The position numbers and the translations under genes were made by a program. Below are positions 25,753-34,380 of a stretch of DNA of 64,000 bases, piece after piece; the stretch's first letter is position 1, and each line of letters opens with the position of its first letter. The stretch comes from Actinomyces sp. Marseille-P3109 (GTDB lineage: Bacteria; Actinomycetota; Actinomycetes; Actinomycetales; Actinomycetaceae): assembly GCF_900323545.1 (NCBI RefSeq), contig NZ_OOHN01000008.1, forward strand, positions 2,620,460-2,684,459, in the 5' to 3' direction. The notes beneath the pieces were generated by a model, which did no database searches, had not been told where the DNA came from, and saw only the letters and a program-made list of their open reading frames with translations.

Positions 25753-27183
25753 TCATCCCTCCTGCCCGGCCTGATCGGGCTGAGCCGGATCGGCGGGCGC
25801 CTCCGGTGCGGGAGTGGACGCTGGGGATGATGTCGGGGAGGGCGTGGCGCTGGCACTCGGAGAGCCCTGCCGGGAGCCGGCCGGCTTGACGTGGGAGCGG
25901 ACCGTCTTGTCGACGTAGGTCTTGGCGGCGCTCATCGAGTCCTGAGCAACGGTGTCCTCCAGGCGCTCGCGAATGTTGTCGTCGAGCCTGTTCACCGGCA
26001 GGTCGGCATAGGCCCTGACCGAGTGGCTCAGCTTGAGGGGGCCGATGGACTGGGGGATCCCCTGGTAGATGGCGACCTGACCGTCGTAGGTGGAGACGTA
26101 GTAGCGGGTCTGGGTCCAGCGGTAGAACAGGGCGCTGGCGCCGACGATCGTCACCAGCAGGACGAGGCTTCCCACCAGGACCCGACGGCGGTGACGGCGT
26201 CGGGCCTTCTCCTGGGTGGCGGCCTCGGCGGCGATGGCCTCGTCGACGTCGGAGGAGTCCTTCGTGGACGTGGAGTCGGGCTGATCCTCCAGGGTGGCCA
26301 TGAGGGCCGCGGCCTTGGCGGCGGGGCTGGCGCCCTCAGTGTCCTTGGCCTCGCTCTGGCCTCCGGCCTTGCGATGGGCGGCCGCCGCACGCTCCTGGGC
26401 CAGGCGCTCGGTGGCGGCGCTGCCCACCACCTGGGGGACGGTCTGCGGCTCGGGGTCGTCCTTGACGACGTCGAAGACGACGGCGGTGACGTTGTCCGGT
26501 CCGCCGGCGCGCAGCGCGAGGTCGACGAGCTGGTCCGCGGCCTGGCCGGGGTCGGCGACTCCGGCCAGGACCTCTCCGATGGTCTCGGCGGTCACCGGGC
26601 CGCTCAGGCCGTCGGAGCACAGCAGCCAGCGGTCGCCGGGAACGGCCTCGCGGATCGACTCGTCGAGCTGGACCTCGCCCTCGGTGTCCCCCAGGACGCG
26701 CAGGAGGACCGAGCGCTGGGGGTGCTGGCGGGCCTGGTCGCGGGTGAGGCGCCCGGTCTCCACGAGGTACTCCACGAAGGTGTGGTCGGTGGTGACCTGG
26801 GTGAGGGTGCCGTCGCGCAGCATGTAGGCGCGCGAGTCGCCCACGTGGACCATGGCGAGCTTGTTGCCGCTGCGCATGACGCCGATGCAGGTGGTGCCCA
26901 GGCCGGCGAGGTCGGGGTCCTGCGAGGACAGGGTGACGAGCTCGGTGTGGGCGGCCTGGACGGCGTCACGCATGAGGCCCAGCAGCTCGCCGGCCTGGTG
27001 GGAGTCGGCGTCCAGGGGCATGAGGTGCTCGACGGCGACCGCCGAGGCGATGTCTCCGCCAGCGGGTCCGCCCATCCCGTCGCACAGGACGCACAGGTGG
27101 GGGCCGGCGTAGCCCGAGTCCTGGTTGGACTGGCGGACCAGGCCGACGTCGGAGCGCGCGGCGAAGCGCAGGGAGATGGTCAT
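25753..27183 (-). CDS. pstP: PP2C family Ser/Thr phosphatase PstP
   Basis: This protein of 476 residues dephosphorylates PknA and PknB and their substrates (known for mycobacterial PstP). The catalytic domain, residues 1-235, has RSDVGLVRQSNQDS, the metal-binding DGMGG, GDSRAYMLRDG, SDGLSG and GGPDNVT. A long cytoplasmic linker, one membrane segment (VLVGSLVLLVTIVGASALFY) and an outer domain with a Ser/Pro-rich end follow. The ATG at 27183 overlaps the fhaB stop by four bases. Confidence 0.93.
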   Translation of the reverse strand: MTISLRFAARSDVGLVRQSNQDSGYAGPHLCVLCDGMGGPAGGDIASAVAVEHLMPLDADSHQAGELLGLMRDAVQAAHTELVTLSSQDPDLAGLGTTCIGVMRSGNKLAMVHVGDSRAYMLRDGTLTQVTTDHTFVEYLVETGRLTRDQARQHPQRSVLLRVLGDTEGEVQLDESIREAVPGDRWLLCSDGLSGPVTAETIGEVLAGVADPGQAADQLVDLALRAGGPDNVTAVVFDVVKDDPEPQTVPQVVGSAATERLAQERAAAAHRKAGGQSEAKDTEGASPAAKAAALMATLEDQPDSTSTKDSSDVDEAIAAEAATQEKARRRHRRRVLVGSLVLLVTIVGASALFYRWTQTRYYVSTYDGQVAIYQGIPQSIGPLKLSHSVRAYADLPVNRLDDNIRERLEDTVAQDSMSAAKTYVDKTVRSHVKPAGSRQGSPSASATPSPTSSPASTPAPEAPADPAQPDQAGQEG

Positions 27184-27656
27184 GAGCGCAGCTCCAGCGT
27201 CGTTTGGCCGATTCTGACAGGAATGTTCATGGGGAGCTCCACGGCGCCGTGCACGGGGCGGCCGTCCATCATGGTTCCGTTGGTGGAGCCGAGGTCCTCC
27301 AGCCACCAGGCGCCGTCCTTGGGGAAGACGCGGGCGTGGCGTGACGAGGCGTAGGAGTCGTCGAGGACCAGGGTGCACGAGGGCGAGCGGCCGATGATGA
27401 TCGACGAGGGGCTCAGGGGCACGGTCGAGCCGGCCAGGGGCCCCTCGGTGATGACCAGGCGGGTGGCGCTACGGCGTCGGCCCCTGGGGGGAGGGCCCGA
27501 CGGCTGCTCGGAGGCGCCCGCGGAGCGTCGACGCGACGGGGCTGCGGCGGGGGAGTCGGCCATGTCTCGCCGCATGACGCGCACGATGAGGTACAGGAAG
27601 AACCACAGCAGGACCAGGTAGCCCAGCCGTAGGATCGTGAAGGCGAGTGCGCTCAC
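27180..27656 (-). CDS. fhaB: FHA domain protein FhaB (FipA-like)
   Basis: A protein of 158 residues with an N-terminal membrane helix (residues 5-27), a basic linker, and a C-terminal FHA domain that binds phosphothreonine. The FHA motifs GRSPSC, SSRHARV and LGSTNGT are all present. In mycobacteria the homologue links PknA signalling to the division machinery. The GTG start overlaps the fhaA stop by four bases. Confidence 0.92.
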   Translation of the reverse strand: MSALAFTILRLGYLVLLWFFLYLIVRVMRRDMADSPAAAPSRRRSAGASEQPSGPPPRGRRRSATRLVITEGPLAGSTVPLSPSSIIIGRSPSCTLVLDDSYASSRHARVFPKDGAWWLEDLGSTNGTMMDGRPVHGAVELPMNIPVRIGQTTLELRS

Positions 27657-28360
27657 CCGTTGACTCCGCTGTTCTGGGTGCCGTCCCAGAACAGGATCTG
27701 GGTGCGGCCGATGGTGAGGGTGTTGCCGTCGACGAGCGTGACGGCGTCGACCCGCTGGCCCTCGACGAAGGTTCCGTTGGTCGAGCCCAGGTCGCTGGCG
27801 ATGGCGTTGCCGTGCGTCAGGCGGATCTCCAGGTGGCGGCGTGAGACGCCGGAGTCGTCGACGATGATGTCCGCCTCCGATCCGCGCCCGATGACGGTGA
27901 CCGGGCCGGTGAGCAGGTATCGCTGGCCGTTGATGTCGACGATCGGGTGCGCCGGGGTGGCGGTGGCGGCGGCGGCGGGGGCGGCGGCGCCGCGTCGCGT
28001 CGAGGACTCGATCTCGATGGCCGGGGCGTTGGGGTTGTTGTTGATCAGGAAGGAGACCTCGACCGGGCCGACGAAGGAGTAGCCCTGGTCGGCGGCGTGC
28101 GAGGTGGCCACCTCCTCCATCTGACGCACCATCTCATCCTGGCCCCAGGCTGTGATGCGCTCGATGCTCGGCGGGGTGAGGTGGATGCGGAAGATGTTGG
28201 GAACCACTGAACGGTCGCGCGCGAAGGACGCGGCGCGCTTGTCCATGGTCTCGCGGAGCTTCGAGGCGATCTCGATGGGCTCGATGTCGTCCGAGAAACG
28301 GGACATGGCGCGGTTCGTGACGTTCTCGACGCCCTTCTCGAACTTGTCCAGGAATCCCAT
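27653..28360 (-). CDS. fhaA: DUF3662/FHA domain protein FhaA
   Basis: A cytoplasmic protein of 235 residues. The N-terminal DUF3662 domain (MGFLDKFEKGVENV, residues 1-125) is joined by an Ala-rich linker to a C-terminal FHA domain (GRGSEADI, SRRHLEI, LGSTNGT). In mycobacteria FhaA binds phosphorylated MurJ and regulates lipid II export; murJ is in this same window. ATG 28360 has the Shine-Dalgarno GGGGGAGGTACT. It is the first gene of the seven-gene operon running to pknB. Confidence 0.93.
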   Translation of the reverse strand: MGFLDKFEKGVENVTNRAMSRFSDDIEPIEIASKLRETMDKRAASFARDRSVVPNIFRIHLTPPSIERITAWGQDEMVRQMEEVATSHAADQGYSFVGPVEVSFLINNNPNAPAIEIESSTRRGAAAPAAAATATPAHPIVDINGQRYLLTGPVTVIGRGSEADIIVDDSGVSRRHLEIRLTHGNAIASDLGSTNGTFVEGQRVDAVTLVDGNTLTIGRTQILFWDGTQNSGVNG

Positions 28361-28460
28361 GGACAGTACCTCCCCCAATGTGGTGTGGCGGCCCCCGGGA
28401 TGGAGCCGGGAGGCGGGACTGCCCCGCCTCGCTTGGGCCTGCACGGACCTGCTCGCAGGC

Positions 28461-28490
28461 CGATACCGTTCTCCCATCGTAACGGTATCG
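28461..28490. promoter_or_regulatory. Inverted repeat CGATACCGTT-N10-AACGGTATCG upstream of fhaA
   Basis: Perfect 10-base arms enclose a 10-base spacer about 100 bases upstream of the fhaA start. On the minus strand a -10-like TACGAT spans the junction of one arm and the spacer, so a protein bound here would cover the promoter. This is operator-like; a hairpin in RNA is the alternative. Confidence 0.5.
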
Positions 28491-28617
28491 AAGACATTGC
28501 AGGGAAGACGGCCCTGTCTGTGTGAGGTAATTGTGTCGTGAGCGGTCTCACGGCCCGATGTGGGGCTGGGGATTGGACGAATGTGGTCCCGGCGGGCTAT
28601 TCTCATGCTCGCTTCTC

Positions 28618-28701
28618 GCGCGAGTGGCGGAATTGGTAGACGCGCACGGTTCAGGTCCGTGTGATCTTACGATCATGGGGGTTCGAGTCCCCCCCCGCGC
28701 A
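28618..28701 (+). tRNA. tRNA-Leu (anticodon CAG)
   Basis: A class II tRNA of 84 bases. The anticodon loop is TTCAGGT between CACGG and CCGTG, giving anticodon CAG for CUG codons. The D arm is GGCGGAATTGGTAGACGC, the long variable arm is TGATC-TTAC-GATCA, and the T arm is GGGGG-TTCGAGT-CCCCC. The acceptor stem has one A-C mismatch at position 6-67. The discriminator is A701, and the CCA end is not encoded. A terminator follows at once. Confidence 0.95.
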
Positions 28702-28708
28702 CAGAACG

Positions 28709-28740
28709 GAAAGGCCCGGGCCGCAAGGTCCGGGCCTTTC
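28709..28740 (+). terminator. Rho-independent terminator after tRNA-Leu
   Basis: AAAGGCCCGG and CCGGGCCTTT form a 10-base stem around a 10-base loop, followed by TTTC. It starts eight bases after the tRNA. Confidence 0.85.
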
Positions 28741-28815
28741 GCTGTCCGCGGCGTCCCTGTCGTGCGGTCAACGCCGTCGGCCTTGGTGCGGATCAGCGGC
28801 TCGGTGGCCGTTGCG

Positions 28816-28914
28816 GACGTACTTCCGTGGTGAGGACTGCGTTTCGTCCAGGATGACTGGGATCTGGGCGTTGCCGTCTTTGAGAGAACGCAGTCCTCGT
28901 GATGAAAGTACGTC
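28816..28914. repeat. Palindromic element family 2, copy H
   Basis: The outer arms GACGTACTT and AAAGTACGTC enclose GAGGACTGCGTT (28832-28843) and AGAACGCAGTCCTC (28885-28898), which pair with each other. This is the most complete copy of the family. It lies between tRNA-Leu and the convergent VanZ gene. Confidence 0.8.
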
Positions 28915-28958
28915 GTCGTTCCGGTGATGACAGGGGATTCAGGTCGAGGCGGACCGGC

Positions 28959-29543
28959 TCATGCCGAGGCGGACCGGGGGTGCAGGCGGCGCAGCAGGTA
29001 CCAGGCGGCCAGGGCCCCGGCCCAGGCGCCGACGGCGTTCTGGCCGACATTGGCCAGCGAGGGCCTGCGCTCCAGCATCGGCAGGAGGCTCTGGAGCACC
29101 TCGGCGCTCAGCCCGACGACGCAGCCCACCAGCGCCCACATCCACCAAGGAACGTCCCGCCAGCCCGCGACGGCGCAGAAGGTGGCCGGTGCCAGCATCA
29201 CCAGGTTGAGGATGACGTCCTTGCCCTCCGCGCTGAGGAAGGCCGGCCCCAGCGAGTCCTTGAGCTCGGCGACGTCGTGCCCGGAGGGCCACACGACCGC
29301 CACGCAGACGACGGCCAGCAGGACGACCGCCGCGACGCGGGCCATCCGCTCGTGCGGGGCACGGTGCGGGTGCGGGCTCTCGTGGCGCTGGTGGGAGAGC
29401 GCTTGAACGAAGGGTTCGCGGTCAGCCGAGATGTCGGTGGGGGTCTCGGCGGGAGCCACCGAGGGTGCCTCGGGGGAGGTCTCGGACGTTTCGGGGGAGT
29501 CAGCGGATGCCAGGGGCGAGGGTGCGGATTGCTGGGTGAGCAC
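28959..29543 (-). CDS. VanZ-like family membrane protein
   Basis: A protein of 194 residues. A hydrophilic Ser/Pro-rich N-terminus (residues 1-68) is followed by about four membrane segments. The C-terminal half has the VanZ features: KDVILNLVMLAPATF, a central helix pair, and SLANVGQNAVGAWAGALAA. VanZ proteins confer low-level teicoplanin resistance in some clusters; in actinobacteria most are of unknown function and no van genes are nearby. The start is GTG 29543. Confidence 0.8.
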   Translation of the reverse strand: MLTQQSAPSPLASADSPETSETSPEAPSVAPAETPTDISADREPFVQALSHQRHESPHPHRAPHERMARVAAVVLLAVVCVAVVWPSGHDVAELKDSLGPAFLSAEGKDVILNLVMLAPATFCAVAGWRDVPWWMWALVGCVVGLSAEVLQSLLPMLERRPSLANVGQNAVGAWAGALAAWYLLRRLHPRSASA

Positions 29544-29550
29544 GCGACGC

Positions 29551-29589
29551 TACCGCCCGCCCTCCGAGGAACCCGGAAGGCGGGCGGTA
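29551..29589 (-). terminator. Terminator of the cstA-ybdD operon
   Basis: Arms of 11 bases (taccgcccgcc and its complement) form a strong hairpin between the ybdD stop (29621) and the VanZ start. Confidence 0.7.
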
Positions 29590-29620
29590 ACGATCGCAGC
29601 ACAAGGGTGTGCCCCGGGAC

Positions 29621-29944
29621 TCAGCAGCAGCGGGTTGAGATCTCCGTCTCGGCCTGCCTGGCCCGGGCGCGCCAGAACTCTCGCTCGCTCATGGGGCCGT
29701 GCCCCGGCTCATGCCCTGACCCGTGGGCGCCGTCGGGGCGGCTCGGGCAGCCGGCGTGCTCGCGGGCGTAGCACTCCAGGTAGCGGTCGTAAGCCGACTC
29801 CCCGGTCATGTCCCGCCACAGGGCGCGGGCCCGGGCCAGGGCCTCACGCACCTGACGACGGGTGCCCGGTTGCCCTGCTGCGTGCTCCGCGGACCGCCCT
29901 GCCACCTGATCTGTCGGCTGCGTCGTCGGACCGGTCGGCGTCAT
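29621..29944 (-). CDS. YbdD/YjiX family small protein
   Basis: A protein of 107 residues. After a variable N-terminus it shows the family core GESAYDRYLECYAREHAGCP and the ending SEREFWRAR. YbdD/YjiX proteins are co-encoded with CstA/BtsT-type pyruvate transporters and are needed for their activity in enterobacteria. Here the ATG overlaps the cstA stop by four bases, which fits that partnership. Confidence 0.9.
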   Translation of the reverse strand: MTPTGPTTQPTDQVAGRSAEHAAGQPGTRRQVREALARARALWRDMTGESAYDRYLECYAREHAGCPSRPDGAHGSGHEPGHGPMSEREFWRARARQAETEISTRCC

Positions 29945-32331
29945 GACTTCTCCGCGTGGGCCCGCTGGGGGATGAGGGCCGGGTCACCGACCTGCTCGTA
30001 CTCCTGGGAGACCTTCTTCATGAGCGAGGAGGCGACCATCGTCTCGGGCGCGTAGAAGTTGGACTCCTGGTACGGGTCCTCCGACGTCGTCGTGTCCCGG
30101 TTGCGGATCGTGTTGATGATGCGGATGAGCGCGCACACCATGACGAAGGCGACCATGACCAGGAAGATGATCGACAGCGTCCCCTGGATCATCGTGTTGC
30201 GCACGATCGCCCGGGTCTCCTCGATCTTGGCCGGGTCGGTGAGCGTGGGCAGGAGCGCCTTGGCGTTGCGGTGCTGCTGGAAGTAGCCCACGAGCGGGTC
30301 GGTGGAGAAGATCTTCTGCCACGAGGCCGTGAAGGTGACGGCTGTGTCGAAGGCCAGCGGGATCGCGGGGATCCACACCCACTTCGTATAGCCCTTGCGC
30401 ACCACCATGACGGTGACCACCAGCAGGGCCACGGCTGCGATGAGTTGGTTGGCGATACCGAACAGCGGGTAGAGCGTCTGGATGCCTCCACGAGGGTCGG
30501 TCACGCCCATGAGGAGCAGGGATCCCCAGGAGGCGACGACGACGGCCGTGGTCCCCCAGGCGCCCACGTGCCAGGACGGGTCCTTGAACTTGGGGAAGGC
30601 GTTGCCCAGCGCGTCGGAGAGCTGGAAGCGGGCCACGCGGGTGACGGCGTCGACGGCCGAGAGGATGAACAGGGCCTCGAACATGATGGCGAAGTGGTAC
30701 CAGAAGCCCATCATGGCGCGCCCGCCGCCGATCTGGTGGAGGATGTGGGCGATGCCCACCGACAGGGTGGGGGCGCCTCCGGTGCGCGAGACGACGTTGG
30801 GCTCACCGACGTCGCTGGCCAGGCGCTCCAGGGCCTCGGCGCCCGTGTAGGTCTTGGGGTTGCCGTTGTCATCCCAGGATTCCCACTCGGGGTTGAGCTT
30901 GCGGCCCTGGGCGTCGGTGACGCCGAGCTTGGCCACGGCGGCCTCGGCGAGCTTCTCGCAGTGGTGCTCGGGGTCGTCGGTGGTCTTGCAGGGGGCTGCG
31001 GCGACCGTCTCGGGGCCGGCGATCTTGTTCATGGTCGCCGTCGAGGTGTTCATGGAGAAGTAGACGCCCGGGCTCAGGGAGACCGCGGCCGCCAGCGCCA
31101 TGATCGCCACGAAGGACTCCATGAGCATGCCGCCGTAGCCGATCATGCGGACCTGGGTCTCCTTCTCCACCATCTTGGGGCTGGTGCCCGAGGAGACCAT
31201 GGCGTGCATGCCGGACAGGGCCCCGCAGGCAATGGTGATGAACAGGAAGGGGAAGAGGGTGCCCGCGAAGACCGGGCCGTCGGTGTTGAAGGCGAACTCG
31301 GTGACGGCGGCCATCTCCACCAGTGGGCGCACGATGATGATGCCCAGGGCCAGGATCGTGATGGTGCCGATCTTCATGAAGGTCGACAGGTAGTCGCGCG
31401 GGGTGAGCAGGACCCACACCGGCAGGACCGCGGCCAGGAAGCCGTAGATGATCATCGCCCACACCAGGGCGGTGGGGGACAGGTGCAGGTAGTGGCCCAG
31501 GGAGGACTCGGCCACCCAGCGCCCGCCGATGATGACGGCGATGAGCAGGCCGAAGCCGGCGAAGGAAACCTGGGTGATCTTGCCGGGCTGGACGAAGCGC
31601 AGCCACAGGCCCATCCCGATGGCGATCGGGATCGTCATGCCCACCGAGAAGACGCCCCAGGGGGAGGCGGCCAGGGCGTTGACGCAGACCATGGCCAGGA
31701 CCGCCAGAACGATCATGAGCATGACGAAGACGACGATGGTCGCCACGATGCCGCCGATCTTGCCGATCTCGTCGGTGGCCATCTGGCCCAGTGAGCGGCC
31801 GCCGCGGCGCATGGAGAAGAACAGGACGAGCATGTCCTGGATCGCACCGGCCACGAGCACGCCGATGATGATCCACAGGGTGCCGGGCAGGTAACCCATC
31901 TGGGCGGCCAGGACAGGGCCCACCAGCGGGCCGGCGCCCGCGATGGCCGCGAAGTGGTGGCCGTAGAGGACGACGCGGTGGGTGGGGTCGAAGTCGCGGC
32001 CGTTGTTGATGCGCTCGGCCGGGGTGGCGTTGGTGTCGTCGGGGCGCATGATGCGCCGCTGGACGTAGAGGGCGTAGAAGCGGTACCCGATCGCGTAGGT
32101 GCACACGGCGGTGACCACGAACCAGATGGTGTTGACGTGCTCACCGCGCACGATCGCCAGCATCCACCAGCCCAGGACGCCCAGGGCAGTGATGACCACC
32201 CACGTGGCGATCCTCGCGGGTGTCCATCGATTGTCAGGACGTATGCCGACCGGGACGCCGTCGGCGTTGCGGATGATCCGTTTCTCCTCCTCCGGTGAGT
32301 AGGTGGGTAAGGAGGCTTCTTTCTGGGGCAT
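29941..32331 (-). CDS. cstA: CstA/BtsT family pyruvate or peptide transporter
   Basis: A polytopic membrane protein of 796 residues. Signatures include GYRFYALYVQRRI, GHHFAAIAGAGPLVGPVLA, the GTSPK segment and the C-terminal block around GIANQLIAAVALLVVTV. CstA family members import pyruvate (BtsT, CstA) and were first described as carbon-starvation peptide transporters. Pyruvate uptake is the more likely role, given the coupled YbdD gene. No LytS-type sensor is adjacent. The start is the ATG at 32331, next to a 294-base divergent region shared with the exchanger gene. Confidence 0.9.
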   Translation of the reverse strand: MPQKEASLPTYSPEEEKRIIRNADGVPVGIRPDNRWTPARIATWVVITALGVLGWWMLAIVRGEHVNTIWFVVTAVCTYAIGYRFYALYVQRRIMRPDDTNATPAERINNGRDFDPTHRVVLYGHHFAAIAGAGPLVGPVLAAQMGYLPGTLWIIIGVLVAGAIQDMLVLFFSMRRGGRSLGQMATDEIGKIGGIVATIVVFVMLMIVLAVLAMVCVNALAASPWGVFSVGMTIPIAIGMGLWLRFVQPGKITQVSFAGFGLLIAVIIGGRWVAESSLGHYLHLSPTALVWAMIIYGFLAAVLPVWVLLTPRDYLSTFMKIGTITILALGIIIVRPLVEMAAVTEFAFNTDGPVFAGTLFPFLFITIACGALSGMHAMVSSGTSPKMVEKETQVRMIGYGGMLMESFVAIMALAAAVSLSPGVYFSMNTSTATMNKIAGPETVAAAPCKTTDDPEHHCEKLAEAAVAKLGVTDAQGRKLNPEWESWDDNGNPKTYTGAEALERLASDVGEPNVVSRTGGAPTLSVGIAHILHQIGGGRAMMGFWYHFAIMFEALFILSAVDAVTRVARFQLSDALGNAFPKFKDPSWHVGAWGTTAVVVASWGSLLLMGVTDPRGGIQTLYPLFGIANQLIAAVALLVVTVMVVRKGYTKWVWIPAIPLAFDTAVTFTASWQKIFSTDPLVGYFQQHRNAKALLPTLTDPAKIEETRAIVRNTMIQGTLSIIFLVMVAFVMVCALIRIINTIRNRDTTTSEDPYQESNFYAPETMVASSLMKKVSQEYEQVGDPALIPQRAHAEKS

Positions 32332-32613
32332 CGGGATTCCGTTCTCGTCGTCGAGAAAAGGTGTGACGTCATCGTCTCCGGTGACCTATCCAGGGTATTC
32401 CTCCTGGTGGAATAAGGGAAGCAACCGATGCGCCTGACGACGAAAAGTAGATCGCCATGCCGAGTGCCAGCTTATTTGTCCCATCAGTTGGAGTTAACTC
32501 TCATCGGTTACCCGCCTGCTTCGCGCGCGACGTCGGCCAGGGCACGCCCCGGCGACGCGTCTCCGTGTCCAACTGAGGCCTGGCGCCGGGATCAGCGCAC
32601 GGAACCATGCGGC

Positions 32614-32619
32614 TACCCT
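32614..32619 (+). promoter_or_regulatory. -10 box TACCCT, leaderless start of the exchanger gene
   Basis: TACCCT ends six bases before GTG 32626. The geometry favours GTG 32626 over GTG 32623 and ATG 32632 as the start codon. Confidence 0.45.
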
Positions 32620-32625
32620 GGCGTG

Positions 32626-34209
32626 GTGTCCATGCTTCATCCCGTCCTCGACGTCCTTGCGCAGGCGCCGATCCTCACCGTCTTCCTCGTCATCGGTCTG
32701 GGGACCGCCGTCGGGCAGGTCCCGCTCGGGCCGATCCGCTTCGGGGCGGCCGGGGCGCTCTTCGTGGGGCTGGCGGTCGGGGCCCTCGATCCCCGCCTGG
32801 GCGCGAACCTCACCCTGCTGCGAAGCCTCGGCCTGGCCCTGTTCTGCTACACCGTGGGCCTGGCCGCCGGCAACACCTTCTTCCGCGATCTGCGCAGGCA
32901 GCTGCCGCTCATGGCCCTGTGCGTCGTCGCCCTCGTGCTCGCCGGCGGGGTGGGCGGTCTCTACTCCCACCTGACCGGCGTGAGCCCGGCCATGGACTCC
33001 GGCGCCTACGCGGGCGCCCTCACCTCACCCGTGCTCGACGCCGCGATCGAGGCGGCGGGAACCCAGGAGCCCGCCGTCGGCTACGCCCTGGCCTACCCCG
33101 TGGGCGTGGCCGTCGCCATCCTCATCGTGGCCGGGGTCGTGGGCCGGTCCTGGCCCGGGCGGCGCGACCCGCGCCCCGCCAGCGCCGACGGCATCACCGC
33201 CACGAGCGTCTACCTGCTCCAGCGCGTGGCCCTCGGCGAGATGGAGGCCTTCAAGGAGGGCCGCATCCGCATCTCCTACCTCGAGCGCGACGGCGACACC
33301 CGCGTCGTCGCCCCCGGCGAGGAGCTGCTGCCCGGGGACAAGGTCGTCATCGTCGGGGCCCCGGCCGCCGTCGAGTCCGCCATGCACGACCTGGGCACCG
33401 GGCTCAACAAGTGCCTGGCCAAGGACCGCAGCGTCGTCGACTTCCGGCGCCTGACCGTGTCCTCCACGCGCGTGGCCGGGCGCACCATCGCCGAGGTGGA
33501 CATGCCCGGGCGCTTCCAGGGCGTCATCACCCGCGTCAAGCGCGGCGACCTGGACCTGCTGGCCCGCGAGGACCTCGTCCTGGAGCTCGGCGACCGGGTG
33601 CTGGCGGTCGTGCCCAGCGATGAGCTGGAGAAGGCCGCCGACTGGTTCGGCGACTCCGAGCGCTCCATCGCCCAGATCGACGCCTTCTCCGTGGGCATCG
33701 GCATGGCGCTCGGCGTCCTGGTGGGGCTGGTCGCGATCCCGCTGCCCGGCGGGATCACCCTGCGGCTCGGGGTGGCGGCCGGGCCGCTCGTCGTCGGCAT
33801 GGTCCTGGGCTGGGTGGGGCGCACCGGCCCTTTCGTGTGGGGGCTGCCGCACGCCGCCAACGCCACCATCCGCCAGCTGGGGCTGCTGTTCTTCCTGGCC
33901 GCGATCGGACTGGCCTCCGGGCCGGACTTCGCGGCGTCGGCCTTCTCGACGACGGGCCTCAAGGTGGGGGTGCTCGCCGCCCTCATCGTGGTGGTCAATG
34001 CGATCGTCCTGCTCGCTGGGGCGCGCTGGGCCGGGGTGTCGGCGCAGCGCGCCGCCGGGGGCCTGGCGGGGCTCGTCGGGCAGCCCGCGATCCTCGCCTT
34101 CGCTCTGTCCAAGCGCGACGACGAGCGCATCGAGGCCGGCTACGCGACCCTGTTCGCCCTGGCCATCGTCGTCAAGATCGTCATGGTCCAGGTCCTCGTG
34201 GCGCTGTAG
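32626..34209 (+). CDS. AspT/YidE-type putative transporter with RCK_C domain
   Basis: A membrane protein of 527 residues. Two Asp-Al_Ex transporter halves (residues about 5-185 and 365-525) flank a central cytoplasmic part with RCK_C (TrkA-C) features: GRTIAEVDMPGRFQGVITRVKRGD and LGDRVLAVVPSDEL. This is the AspT/YidE architecture; AspT exchanges aspartate for alanine, but many homologues have no known substrate. Each half carries a Gly/Pro motif typical of the family (GALTSPVLDAA; LAGLVGQPAIL). GTG 32626 was chosen from the -10 spacing. Confidence 0.8.
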   Translation: MSMLHPVLDVLAQAPILTVFLVIGLGTAVGQVPLGPIRFGAAGALFVGLAVGALDPRLGANLTLLRSLGLALFCYTVGLAAGNTFFRDLRRQLPLMALCVVALVLAGGVGGLYSHLTGVSPAMDSGAYAGALTSPVLDAAIEAAGTQEPAVGYALAYPVGVAVAILIVAGVVGRSWPGRRDPRPASADGITATSVYLLQRVALGEMEAFKEGRIRISYLERDGDTRVVAPGEELLPGDKVVIVGAPAAVESAMHDLGTGLNKCLAKDRSVVDFRRLTVSSTRVAGRTIAEVDMPGRFQGVITRVKRGDLDLLAREDLVLELGDRVLAVVPSDELEKAADWFGDSERSIAQIDAFSVGIGMALGVLVGLVAIPLPGGITLRLGVAAGPLVVGMVLGWVGRTGPFVWGLPHAANATIRQLGLLFFLAAIGLASGPDFAASAFSTTGLKVGVLAALIVVVNAIVLLAGARWAGVSAQRAAGGLAGLVGQPAILAFALSKRDDERIEAGYATLFALAIVVKIVMVQVLVAL

Positions 34210-34305
34210 CACGGATACGGTCGGCCGTTCCTGCCTTCCCCTGCGGCCGGGGACATTCCGCGCGGCCGGGCGCAGCCTGAGCCGCGTGGGGACATTCGAC
34301 GCCGT

Positions 34306-34328
34306 CGGGGACAGAAATCCTGTCCCCG
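34306..34328. repeat. Palindromic element family 3, copy 2
   Basis: Arms cggggaca and tgtccccg enclose a 7-base loop, with further GGGGACATT words on both sides. It lies between the convergent exchanger and decarboxylase-family genes. Confidence 0.6.
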
Positions 34329-34380
34329 TACGCGTGAGATGTCCCCACCCGGGGAGGGCGGGGTGAGCCGACGCGAACGA

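Noticed and set aside
28959..29543. VanZ-like gene as part of a glycopeptide-resistance cluster
   Set aside because: No vanHAX, vanRS or vanY genes are nearby; VanZ-like proteins are common in actinobacteria without resistance.
29956..31794. 612-codon plus-strand frame opposite cstA
   Set aside because: No recognisable domain and biased composition; CstA on the minus strand is certain.
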